NCBI GenBank assembly: GCA_028716525.1
Contig: JAQUPQ010000040.1
Coordinates: forward strand, 1 to 36,869
Origin: Terriglobia bacterium
GTDB lineage: Bacteria > Acidobacteriota > Terriglobia > JAIQFV01
Reading direction: 5' to 3'
DNA length: 36,869 nucleotides
In this document: positions 24,402 to 31,776 of the stretch, piece after piece
Numbering within the stretch: position 1 is the stretch's first letter
Layout: the number at the start of each line of letters is the position of its first letter
Program-made: the position numbers and the translations under genes
The notes under the pieces: model-generated
Database searches by the model: none
Told to the model about the DNA's origin: nothing
What the model saw: only the letters and a program-made list of their open reading frames with translations

Positions 24402-24711
24402 AAATGTCTCCTCCTGTGGAGAGTATGCAGATAACCGATCGGTTGAATCCTGAAGAAGAAAAAATCCTCCCCCTGCCTGTACAGATATTCCATCGGTGCT
24501 ACCTGATGGCTACCGCTGCTGTTTCCTGAAGAAGCTCAAAGCCTCAAAAGCCAATGTGGTTTGTATTCGCGGGGGAAAATATCTGATTCGGGAAAGATTT
24601 TCAATTGTTATTTTTAAACTGACGGGGGACAGGAAGCACAGATCTCCTGGATAAATTCTTAGCCGCCCTTCCTCTCGGGCGACGCTTGTAAGGACTTCGT
24701 TCACCAATCCT
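24402..24711. other. Upstream region of the TonB-dependent receptor
   Basis: 310 bp between the molybdenum hydroxylase and the receptor, both minus. It contains AACCGATCGGTT (24433-24444), an 11-bp direct repeat TCCTGAAGAAG at 24448-24458 and 24524-24534, two GCTACC boxes (24498-24503 and 24509-24514), and a small stem CGCCC/GGGCG (24664-24681). A frame at 24510-24707 begins with TTG and lacks coding character, so it is not called. Confidence 0.55.
24433..24444. promoter_or_regulatory. Perfect palindrome, candidate operator
   Basis: AACCGATCGGTT is a perfect 12-bp palindrome 32 bp before the receptor ATG. Its shape (AA..CG..CG..TT) resembles LacI-family operator halves, but this is only similarity and no regulator gene is beside it. 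Confidence 0.35.
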
Positions 24712-26868
24712 TTATGCCTTCTGCGCCAATGCTGCTTTGACGCGGGCCGGCGTCATGGGCATTAGGCACAATCGGGCGCCGGTGGCATCGAAGATGGCGT
24801 TGGCCAGGAGGGCTCCGAGGGTGATGATGGCGGGCTCGCCGCCGCCTTTGGGCGCCAAATCATCATTCTTCACAAGAACTGTTTCGATCTTCGGCAACTG
24901 CGAAAAGCGCGGGAGTTCGTAAGTATCAAAATTCTTTTCCAAAACTTCGCCGCCTTTGAATCGAACCTCTTCCGATAAAGCGTAGCCCAGCCCCATCATA
25001 ATGCAACCTTCCATCTGCATGGTGGCCCCATCAGGATTAATGACGATGCCCATCTCCTGGGCACAAACAATGCGCTTCACTTTCACGTGGCCGGTGGTCT
25101 TGTCGACGTGCACTTCCGCGATTTGGGCCACATAAGTTTCGGAATCGATGCCACAGGCGATCCCCCATCCGCGTCCGCTCGGGGCCGCGCCTTTCTTCCA
25201 ACCGAATTTTTCAGCAGCCGCCTGGAGCACGCTGCGCATGCGCTTGTCGGAAGTGTTGTTCAATCGAAATTCCAAGGGATCGATCTTGGCTTTGGCCGCC
25301 ATGATGTCGATTTGAGATTCCCGTGCGAAAACGTTCATGTTCGCCCCGGGAGCGCGCCAGGGGCCGGTGGCAAAGGGATGCACGCGCCCGCTTTGTCCCC
25401 ATTGGCCGTAAGCCCGAATGATGTTGTGGGGGACATCGTAGAATTGCTCTGCCGCACGGGCGCCGGCGTAATACACGTTGTAGTCCCACAAACAGATTCT
25501 GTGGTCCGCGTCAATTCCCGATTTGATTTTGACCACGGCCGCCGGTCTGAACGTGTCAAAGAAAAACTCTTCAGCACGAGTGAAACACACTTGCACCGGC
25601 TTGCCCGTAATCTTGGCGAGTTTGGCGGCCTCCACGGTCTGCTGGCCGGCACTCTTGCCGCCGAAACCACCGCCCACAAACGGCGTGATGATGCGGACTT
25701 TTTGAGGCGGCAATCCCAACGCCTGAGCCACCTGTTGTTGAGCCGGGAAGGGGGTCTGCGTGGAGGCCCACACCGTCATTTTGCCGTTTTCAAAGTGAGC
25801 CAGTGAGGTGTGTGTCTCCATGGGAGAATGGGCGCCATAACCGTTTTCGTAGCGTTCTTCGAAGGTCGAAAGGGCCATCTTCTCTCCGGCCGCGAGATCG
25901 CCTTTCTTTTCCATTTCCCGCGGCTGCGTTGGAGCGGCGGAAGTCAAGAGATGATCGAATATGTTCTTGTCATCGACCATCGGCTTCGGGGTATCAAACT
26001 CTGCCGTGACGGCTTCCAAGGCTTTCTCGGCCGTTTCCGGATCGGCATGAAGGACGGCCACGAGACCGTCTTGATTGACGACAGTCACTCCAGCAATTTT
26101 CTCCGCCGCGGAGGTGTCGACGCTTTTGATCGACGCTCCGTGGGCCGGTGGACGCAGGATGCGGGCATAGAGCATTCCGGGAATGCGAATGTCGCCCGCA
26201 TATTGAGCCTTACCGGTTACCTTCGTCACCGCGTCGAGCCGCTTGACGGACTTACCCATGACTGAAAATTGCGAGACGGATTTCTGGACGGCCTTGGCGT
26301 CCAAGTGGCGCGTGATCTTCTGCCCCTTGGCGAGCTGCGCGAAGGACACACGTTTGTTCTTGTCGGAGATGACAAAGACGCTTCCGTTTTCCACGGCCAA
26401 CTGTTCTTTGGAAGCTCCGAGCTGCTCCGCCCCCAGATCCGTCAGAATAGTTTTCGCTTCAGCGGCTGCGGCGCGCAGCGCGGGGCCGAAGAAACGTGTG
26501 GTCATCGACCCGAAGGTTCCCATGTCCCAAGGACATTGATCGGTATCCCCCATGATCATGTCGATGGACTCAATGGGGACGTTCAATTCATCGGCGGCCT
26601 CCTGAGCTAGCGAGGTGATGACTCCCTGTCCCATCTCGATCTTCCCCGAGAAGACGGTCACGCGGCCATTTTCGCCGATTCTCAAATAGGCATTGAAATC
26701 GGTCGGATAATTCAGCCCGCGACGCTCTTGCCCAAAGAATTCCGTGAAATCGCAGGTGAAGAAGACAACGATGCCGCCGCCCAACAGCTTCATGAAGCCG
26801 CGTCGATGCAGGCCGGTGGGTTGAAGTGATTCGGACTTTTCGATCACGATGGATTTTTCAGATGTCAT
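24712..26868 (-). CDS. Molybdopterin-binding large subunit, isoquinoline 1-oxidoreductase beta type
   Basis: 718 residues. The N-terminus has a twin-arginine-like signal (HRRGFMKLLGGGIVVFFTCDF), suggesting export with the bound cofactor. The molybdopterin-binding regions of the xanthine oxidase family follow: GKIEMGQGVITSLAQEAADEL, GDTDQCPWDMGTFGS, the middle domain QFSVMGKSVKRLDAVTKVTGKAQYAGD, PFVGGGFGGKS and GPWRAPGANM. The catalytic glutamate is Glu678 in GGGEPAI. This arrangement, with an extra N-terminal MoCo-type segment, matches IorB-like enzymes. These hydroxylate aldehydes or N-heterocycles; the substrate here is not known. It forms a heterodimer with the 2Fe-2S subunit encoded 106 bp upstream on the same strand. 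Confidence 0.93.
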   Translation of the reverse strand: MTSEKSIVIEKSESLQPTGLHRRGFMKLLGGGIVVFFTCDFTEFFGQERRGLNYPTDFNAYLRIGENGRVTVFSGKIEMGQGVITSLAQEAADELNVPIESIDMIMGDTDQCPWDMGTFGSMTTRFFGPALRAAAAEAKTILTDLGAEQLGASKEQLAVENGSVFVISDKNKRVSFAQLAKGQKITRHLDAKAVQKSVSQFSVMGKSVKRLDAVTKVTGKAQYAGDIRIPGMLYARILRPPAHGASIKSVDTSAAEKIAGVTVVNQDGLVAVLHADPETAEKALEAVTAEFDTPKPMVDDKNIFDHLLTSAAPTQPREMEKKGDLAAGEKMALSTFEERYENGYGAHSPMETHTSLAHFENGKMTVWASTQTPFPAQQQVAQALGLPPQKVRIITPFVGGGFGGKSAGQQTVEAAKLAKITGKPVQVCFTRAEEFFFDTFRPAAVVKIKSGIDADHRICLWDYNVYYAGARAAEQFYDVPHNIIRAYGQWGQSGRVHPFATGPWRAPGANMNVFARESQIDIMAAKAKIDPLEFRLNNTSDKRMRSVLQAAAEKFGWKKGAAPSGRGWGIACGIDSETYVAQIAEVHVDKTTGHVKVKRIVCAQEMGIVINPDGATMQMEGCIMMGLGYALSEEVRFKGGEVLEKNFDTYELPRFSQLPKIETVLVKNDDLAPKGGGEPAIITLGALLANAIFDATGARLCLMPMTPARVKAALAQKA

Positions 26869-26884
26869 GGTGTTCCTCGGTTTG

Positions 26885-26962
26885 GGTAGCCGGGAGCCCG
26901 CTTGCCGGCATCCCGGAGTGTTTCACGGTTGGCAACCGCTCCGACGCAGCGGAGCGGCTACC
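26885..26962. repeat. Hairpin repeat within the molybdenum-enzyme operon
   Basis: Outer boxes GGTAGCC (26885-26891) and GGCTACC (26956-26962) enclose two stems: CCGGGA/TCCCGG (26890-26916) and CCGCTCC/GGAGCGG (26936-26957). It lies in the gap between the two subunit genes, where it could modulate their relative expression by stopping transcription or protecting RNA. Confidence 0.6.
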
Positions 26963-26974
26963 ACAGCTTGTCTA

Positions 26975-27433
26975 TCAATGCGCCACACTTTCGATGGCTT
27001 CGACAATGCGCATATGGGCGGCACAGCGGCACAAGTTGTTTTCCATCCCCTGGATGATTTGAGCGCGCGTCATCCGGGGATTCTTGAGCAGCAGGGCATA
27101 GGCCGTCATGATCATGCCCGGGGTGCAGAATCCGCATTGCAAAGCTCCCCGATCGGCAAAAGCTTCCTGCAGCGGATGAAGCTTGCCGTCTTTCTCAAGC
27201 CCTTCGATGGTGGTCACTTCCTGCCCGCGAACCTGCTTGACCGGAATTTGGCAGGACCGCACCGCTTGCTTTCCTATGACGACCGTGCAAGCGCCGCACA
27301 AGCTCTCGCCGCACCCGAACTTGGTCCCCGTCAGGCCCAAGTCCGTGCGAAGGACCCACAGCAACATGCGATCGCCGTCGGTCTCCAGGCGCGTCGGTTT
27401 TCCATTGAGATGGAACTGGATGGTTTCTTTCAT
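26975..27433 (-). CDS. 2Fe-2S small subunit, isoquinoline 1-oxidoreductase alpha / CoxS type
   Basis: 152 residues with two [2Fe-2S] clusters. The plant-type set is Cys41, Cys46, Cys49 and Cys61 (FGCGESLCGACTVVIG), and the second set is Cys100, Cys103, Cys135 and Cys137 (QCGFCTPGMIM and NNLCRCAAH). It passes electrons from the molybdenum centre in the partner subunit. Length is normal. It has no signal peptide, so if the large subunit is exported by Tat this subunit would be carried with it. No FAD-binding subunit is present, in line with IorAB-like enzymes that use other acceptors. Confidence 0.95.
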   Translation of the reverse strand: MKETIQFHLNGKPTRLETDGDRMLLWVLRTDLGLTGTKFGCGESLCGACTVVIGKQAVRSCQIPVKQVRGQEVTTIEGLEKDGKLHPLQEAFADRGALQCGFCTPGMIMTAYALLLKNPRMTRAQIIQGMENNLCRCAAHMRIVEAIESVAH

Positions 27434-27772
27434 GTGAACTCTCTTCGGATGGAAGGATGGTTGGATTTTAGAGAGACGCGAATCGCGTCTAAAGCCTCAA
27501 AGCTGCGGTTGAGTCGAAGGAAGCCTCCGGTGCCACTTTGCCCCACGGCTCAACGCCATGGAATCTATCCCAGTCGGCGCAGCGAAGTCAAGGCCACGCG
27601 CCGGGATTGCAGGTTTTGGGGTCAGATCTGGACATTTGGACAATTGCGAATTCGCTGGTGCGAACAGTCTGGCAAGTTGGAGACCTTCCTCTAATCGCGC
27701 TTGGAAGCGATGCTCTGTGATCTTTCCCCAACAATCTTCAATTGTCCAAATGTCCCGATCTGACCCCAACGA
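27434..27772. other. Intergenic region with inverted-repeat element
   Basis: 339 bp between the GT39 gene and the 2Fe-2S gene. It holds GACGCG/CGCGTC (27476-27490) and an element with 31-bp inverted ends (27616-27769). A 90-codon minus frame at 27497-27769 covers the element and looks non-coding. No recognisable promoter for the oxidoreductase was found. Confidence 0.6.
27616..27769. mobile_element. Terminal-inverted-repeat element, 154 bp
   Basis: The left end (27616-27646), starting TTGGGGTCAGATCTGGACAT, and the right end (27739-27769) are inverted copies identical at 30 of 31 positions. The interior (92 bp) has no clear gene. I recall GGGGTCAGATC-type ends as features near REP-associated or IS200-like transposases, but no transposase gene is present, so this is probably a non-autonomous unit. 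No target duplication was seen at the ends. The right end lies 3 bp before the end of the GT39 gene. Confidence 0.6.
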
Positions 27773-29359
27773 TCAATTGAAATTCTTAATCCTCGGCCAA
27801 ACATCTTCGAGGGTCATTCCGTTCTTCGGGTTTCGGCACAGCAGAATTTTGAAATGTTCTTGTCGCATGGCGTAAGGATCGCCCACTTCGGCCACTTCTT
27901 CGACGTTGTCAAACCATTGACTCGCACCCCGTTTTGTGTCGCCCAGCACGATTGCGATTTCACCCGTGTAGCCACGCGGTCCCCAGTACCAGTTCGACAA
28001 ATGCGTTCCGATGGACTTGGGAAGCCCGTACTTCGGTCCGTAATAGTCCACAGCCCCAGTTTGGCCGAAATCATTTCCAATGATGGCCGTCTTGACACGT
28101 TCTTCAGGTGACAAAGAATTGTAAACCTGAGCCACTTTTTCGACCATCGTTTGCCAACCACAGCGGTCCGCAAAGAATTGAGGTAGGGCATTGGTGGAGC
28201 GATTTTCGATACGTGGTTGTGCCAGGTGCGTCATCTGCGTGTACCGGAGATACGTTTCCGGTGGAAGAATCGGAAGAAAGGTGGGCGCCAAGAGGGCGCC
28301 CGTCACAACCATAAAGACCGCATAGCTGAGTTTCAACCATTTCAGACGCGGCTTGGCCACAACGCCTTCCCAAAAAACTCCACCAGCCGCCAGCAGCATA
28401 GGATAGGCCGGCAGGAGGTAATACACCTTGGCGTGCATCAGCAGCAGAGCCACTAAGGCGATTAGATAGGCCAGGCCGAGCACCCGAAACTTCCGCATCT
28501 CGCGACGCGCCAGAAGACTCCATAATCCCAGCAACCAGATCGGTAAAGTTGCCGGATGCATCAATCCGGCTTGATAACCTAAAAACTGAACAATACTGAA
28601 TTGAATATCGCGTCCGTTGCGCTTGATGTTGGCAAGCAGTTCCAGGTGTGGGAAATGATGTTGGATCATCCAAACAAGGTTTGGCAGGAATATTATGAAA
28701 GCAAGAACGCCGCCCAGGAGAAACCATCGATTGAACATAAGGCGGCGCTCAGGAGTCAAAAGGAGTCCAGCGACCAATGCAAAGCCAAATAACAGCATGG
28801 TATCCTTGTTCAGCATTCCGATTCCGGCAAGAACTCCGAACCACAGCCACAGTTTGGTGTTTTCTGTTTGTATGATTTTGATAACGAGGAGTGCGCAACC
28901 CATCCAGACGAGCGGCTCGACGGAATTCATCGAGAGGTAGCTGTCAAAGGCCAAAAAGCCGATTGAGATGAATGCTCCCAAAGCCGCAATGGCCTGAGCG
29001 AATCGCTTTCCGCCCAAAGCGCGGGCGATCGCACCGGTTATCAGGATAAGTCCGGCCCCTGCCAGCGACGGAAACAGCCGGATCGAATACATGGAGTCGC
29101 CGAAAAGATGGCGTGTCAACCAGGCTTGAAAAGCTGTTAACGGCGGCATGTCGACGTAGCCCCAGGCCAGGTGTTGCCCGCACGCCAGAAAATACAATTC
29201 GTCAATAAACGGACCGTAAACTTTCGCCGAGGCGAAATGAATCAGAAACTTCGCGGCGGCGATGTAGGCGACCAGTGCCGGGCCGGTTAAGAATCTGTTG
29301 GTGGGATGGAAATCAGGAGGATGAGCAAGATTTGGAGCTGAGTCCGACGCGGCTGCCAT
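27773..29359 (-). CDS. GT39-like membrane glycosyltransferase (ArnT/PMT type)
   Basis: 528 residues from the ATG at 29359, which has GAGGA seven bases upstream; a TTG at 29386 has no site. The first loop carries IDELYFLACGQHLAWGYVDMPPL, the Asp-Glu (Asp53/Glu54) and conserved DxPP pattern of lipid-linked sugar transferases. About nine to eleven hydrophobic helices follow, and a soluble C-terminal domain (about residues 400-528) ends DVWPRIKNFN. Such enzymes move a sugar from a polyprenyl phosphate carrier to a protein or lipid in the periplasm. The acceptor is unknown. It is likely a single transcription unit; a TAAAAT box (29396-29401, minus) sits upstream without a good -35. Confidence 0.87.
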   Translation of the reverse strand: MAAASDSAPNLAHPPDFHPTNRFLTGPALVAYIAAAKFLIHFASAKVYGPFIDELYFLACGQHLAWGYVDMPPLTAFQAWLTRHLFGDSMYSIRLFPSLAGAGLILITGAIARALGGKRFAQAIAALGAFISIGFLAFDSYLSMNSVEPLVWMGCALLVIKIIQTENTKLWLWFGVLAGIGMLNKDTMLLFGFALVAGLLLTPERRLMFNRWFLLGGVLAFIIFLPNLVWMIQHHFPHLELLANIKRNGRDIQFSIVQFLGYQAGLMHPATLPIWLLGLWSLLARREMRKFRVLGLAYLIALVALLLMHAKVYYLLPAYPMLLAAGGVFWEGVVAKPRLKWLKLSYAVFMVVTGALLAPTFLPILPPETYLRYTQMTHLAQPRIENRSTNALPQFFADRCGWQTMVEKVAQVYNSLSPEERVKTAIIGNDFGQTGAVDYYGPKYGLPKSIGTHLSNWYWGPRGYTGEIAIVLGDTKRGASQWFDNVEEVAEVGDPYAMRQEHFKILLCRNPKNGMTLEDVWPRIKNFN

Positions 29360-30053
29360 GGATAGGTCCTCAATACATGCTGTCAAACGGCTCAGATTTT
29401 ACACGCTTGTATTTCGAAATGTTGCAAATGTTTACTTGACCCTCACCTAAGGCGAGGAGTAAAGGTAGCGTATCAGAAATTTCATTTGTTGAGAAAAACC
29501 TACGCGGAGTTCCGTTGTTCAGGGTTAAAAAACGTAGGTTTGAATTGCACGTGGGTCCAGCGGGTTGGGAGGGGTGGAGGAGTTCCAGCCGCGTCGATGG
29601 GATGGGTTGATTTCTAAGGTTACACAAGGAGCGCGCAGCCCCCGATGATACTCATGATCCGCTGATCGATGTGAATTGCCCACTGTGTTTCCGGCGTCGA
29701 TACCCATTGGCGGTGGCCCTCGGCTCCTGGCTCACAGATGTACTTCCCACCCTTGCACGCTTATTCCGAACCCCGCAACCCATCATGATTGTTGACTCGG
29801 TGTGATACGCGAATGCGAGAGATCGCGTTTGCGGGCCAAATATCTCACGTCTTGTAGCTTCTAACGCTACCGGACGTGATGGACGAAGTATTTTGATTCG
29901 GATGGCGGGCTGTTTATGAATCGTCGACACCATGCCAGTCCGGTCCCCCAGTTTGCGTTGTACATGCACAGGAGGTCGTACGAGCTCGCCGGAAATTTCG
30001 GCGGGTTCGGAGTGTCTGCCGAAGCTCGTGAAAGTTGAAAGGAGATCTTGATC
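29360..30053. other. Long intergenic region with three hairpins, no gene seen
   Basis: 694 bp between the divergent GT39 and beta-propeller genes. It contains a hairpin CCTCACC-TAA-GGCGAGG (29441-29457, one mismatch), an AAACCTACG/CGTAGGTTT stem (29496-29504 with 29533-29541), and the stem CACGTC..GTAGC/GCTAC..GACGTG (29846-29878). Short minus frames here (60-115 codons) overlap one another and lack ribosome-binding sites or family features. Whether a non-coding RNA is made from this area cannot be told from sequence alone. Confidence 0.55.
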
Positions 30054-31169
30054 ATGAAGCGAATTGTATTGTTCACACTACTCTTGGGTACATTGTGGGC
30101 GTGCTTATGCCCGGCGTCGAAAGCTGATGATGAGCGGCACCAAACGGTAATTTCCAGTCTGTCCTCAGTACCCACGTTGGACGCCTCCACCGTTCCACCC
30201 AACGGTGATCTCAATCCTTACGGTGTCGCCTTTGTGCCCAGGGAATTTCCGAATGACAGCCCCCTTAGACCGGGAGATATCTTGGTTTCGAATTTCAACA
30301 ACAGTGCCAATATGCAAGGAACGGGAACCACAATCGTGGCCATATCCCCGCAGGGGACAACGTCGGTCTTTTTCCAGGGGAGCCCGGGACTTGGATTGAC
30401 AACCGCTTTGGGCGTTCTGAAGCGGGGTTTCGTCCTGGTGGGCAATGTGCCTACCTCCGACGGCACCTGCGGAACCGTGCAGGCAGGCTCGCTGCTTATT
30501 CTGGATCGCAATGGAAACCTGGTTGAGACGCTGTCCGATCCGTCACTCCTGGATGGGCCCTGGGATTTGACCATCCGTGAGGAAGGCGAAAACGCGCAGG
30601 TATTCGTATCCAATGTTTTGAACGGCACGGTGACGCGAATCGACCTGAAACTTCCCGATCCGGATAGCGATCACGCGGAGACGGGAAACCCTGTTGTCCG
30701 GAGCATGACTCAGATTGCTTCCGGCTATTTGCATCGTTGCGATCCCAACGCCCTGGTAGTAGGGCCTACCGGACTGGCGCTCGACTTGGATCATGATCTG
30801 CTCTATGTCGCTTCCACCGGGGACAACGAGATTTTCTCCATTCAAAATCCTTCCAAGGTTGGAACTCAATCCGGTCAAGGCCGGTTGGTTTACCAGGACA
30901 ATGTCCATCTCCACGGCCCGCTCGGCCTGGTGCGGGCACCCAATGGTGATTTGATTACGACCAACGGTGATGCCGTCAATCCGGATTCATCGCAGCCCAG
31001 CGAAATGGTGGAGTTCACAGCCCAAGGGGTGTTTGTCGCTCAACGCTCGGTGGACTCCTCGGGACAAGGCGGCGCGTTCGGACTGGCCCTCAGCGGACCC
31101 GAGGAGCGGCTGCGATTGGCCGCGGTCGACGATATCACGAACACCCTCGAAGTTTGGGTCATTCGTTAG
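30054..31169 (+). CDS. Secreted beta-propeller-like protein (NHL/YVTN type)
   Basis: 371 residues from the ATG at 30054, nine bases after AAAGGAG; a TTG at 30048 is too close to that site. Residues 1-25 are a signal peptide (MKRIVLFTLLLGTLWACLCPASKA). The mature protein has repeated blade-like segments with small-residue turns: NPYGVAFVPREF, GDILVSNFNNSANMQGTGTTI, GPWDLTIREEGENAQVFVSNVLNGTVTRIDL, GPTGLALDLDHDLLYVASTGDNEIFSI and GPLGLVRAPNGDLITTNGDAVN. These resemble NHL/SMP-30-type propellers. No catalytic residues are identifiable. Binding of a ligand or cell-surface partner is the likely role. Confidence 0.82.
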   Translation: MKRIVLFTLLLGTLWACLCPASKADDERHQTVISSLSSVPTLDASTVPPNGDLNPYGVAFVPREFPNDSPLRPGDILVSNFNNSANMQGTGTTIVAISPQGTTSVFFQGSPGLGLTTALGVLKRGFVLVGNVPTSDGTCGTVQAGSLLILDRNGNLVETLSDPSLLDGPWDLTIREEGENAQVFVSNVLNGTVTRIDLKLPDPDSDHAETGNPVVRSMTQIASGYLHRCDPNALVVGPTGLALDLDHDLLYVASTGDNEIFSIQNPSKVGTQSGQGRLVYQDNVHLHGPLGLVRAPNGDLITTNGDAVNPDSSQPSEMVEFTAQGVFVAQRSVDSSGQGGAFGLALSGPEERLRLAAVDDITNTLEVWVIR

Positions 31170-31776
31170 ACCTTTGGCGCGTTGATACCTTTCGAGAAGA
31201 CCCGCTGTTCTGCCGGGTCTACCCCAGTCGGGGATGAATAAACGTCTGGGTAGGCCCGGCGAACGCATTTTTTGCCGGGAGATGTTGAGGATTCAAAAAC
31301 GTTGATTCGTTGCTGGAATCCCCGCCGAGAAAAGCACTCGGCGGGTCTACCTGACTGGGGGTAGTCCCTTTATTGTATCGTCCTCAAGAGATTCTCCAGA
31401 GCCAGGGACAAGCTTAACCCGATGGATGGGCGGATATTTTTCTATTTGCAGAGGTGGACGGAACGGTTCTATACTTGGGTTCGTACCGCCGGAATTACCA
31501 ACTCGGGAAGAGCAAGGCACCGGGGGTGGCGCCTCTGCTCTCTTTTCAACCCTTAAAAATTCATTCTGGAACTTGTCGCAAAGTTTTTGAATTGTATTTG
31601 TGAAATTTTGCACGAGTTCCATGAAGCCTGCCTGTCACGTCAATGTCTTTGATTTGACGACCCTCGATAACAAATAAGGAACTGGGGTTTGCATAAGAGT
31701 TATTAATTGCCATTGGCCGTGGCTGATGCGCTCGGCTGTCGTTCACACGTGGTTGCTTCTTCCAAGGAGGTCGCCT
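31170..31776. other. Intergenic cluster of hairpins before the giant gene
   Basis: 607 bp. Stems include AGACCCG/CGGGTCT (31198-31220), CCCGGC/GCCGGG (31255-31279), a 9-bp perfect stem CCCGCCGAG/CTCGGCGGG (31321-31345), a hairpin around AGAGCA...TGCTCT followed by TCTTTT (31509-31546) that resembles a terminator, and a long imperfect stem GGAACTTGT..ACGAGTTCC (31568-31620). The ribosome-binding site AAGGAGG (31764-31770) serves the next gene. A clear promoter was not found. Confidence 0.6.
31509..31546 (+). terminator. Candidate terminator after the beta-propeller gene region
   Basis: GAGCA..GGC..CC pairs with GG..GCC..TGCTC and is followed by TCTTTT. It is about 340 bp downstream of the propeller stop, so whether it ends that transcript is unsure. 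Confidence 0.4.

Noticed and set aside
24510-24707. 65-codon minus frame behind the molybdenum enzyme
   Set aside because: TTG start, no ribosome-binding site and no recognised features.
27497-27769. 90-codon minus frame in the inverted-repeat element
   Set aside because: It covers the repeat ends and shows no protein character.
29840-29880. tRNA-like fold
   Set aside because: The stem-loop is a single hairpin without acceptor, D and T arms or a CCA-type end.
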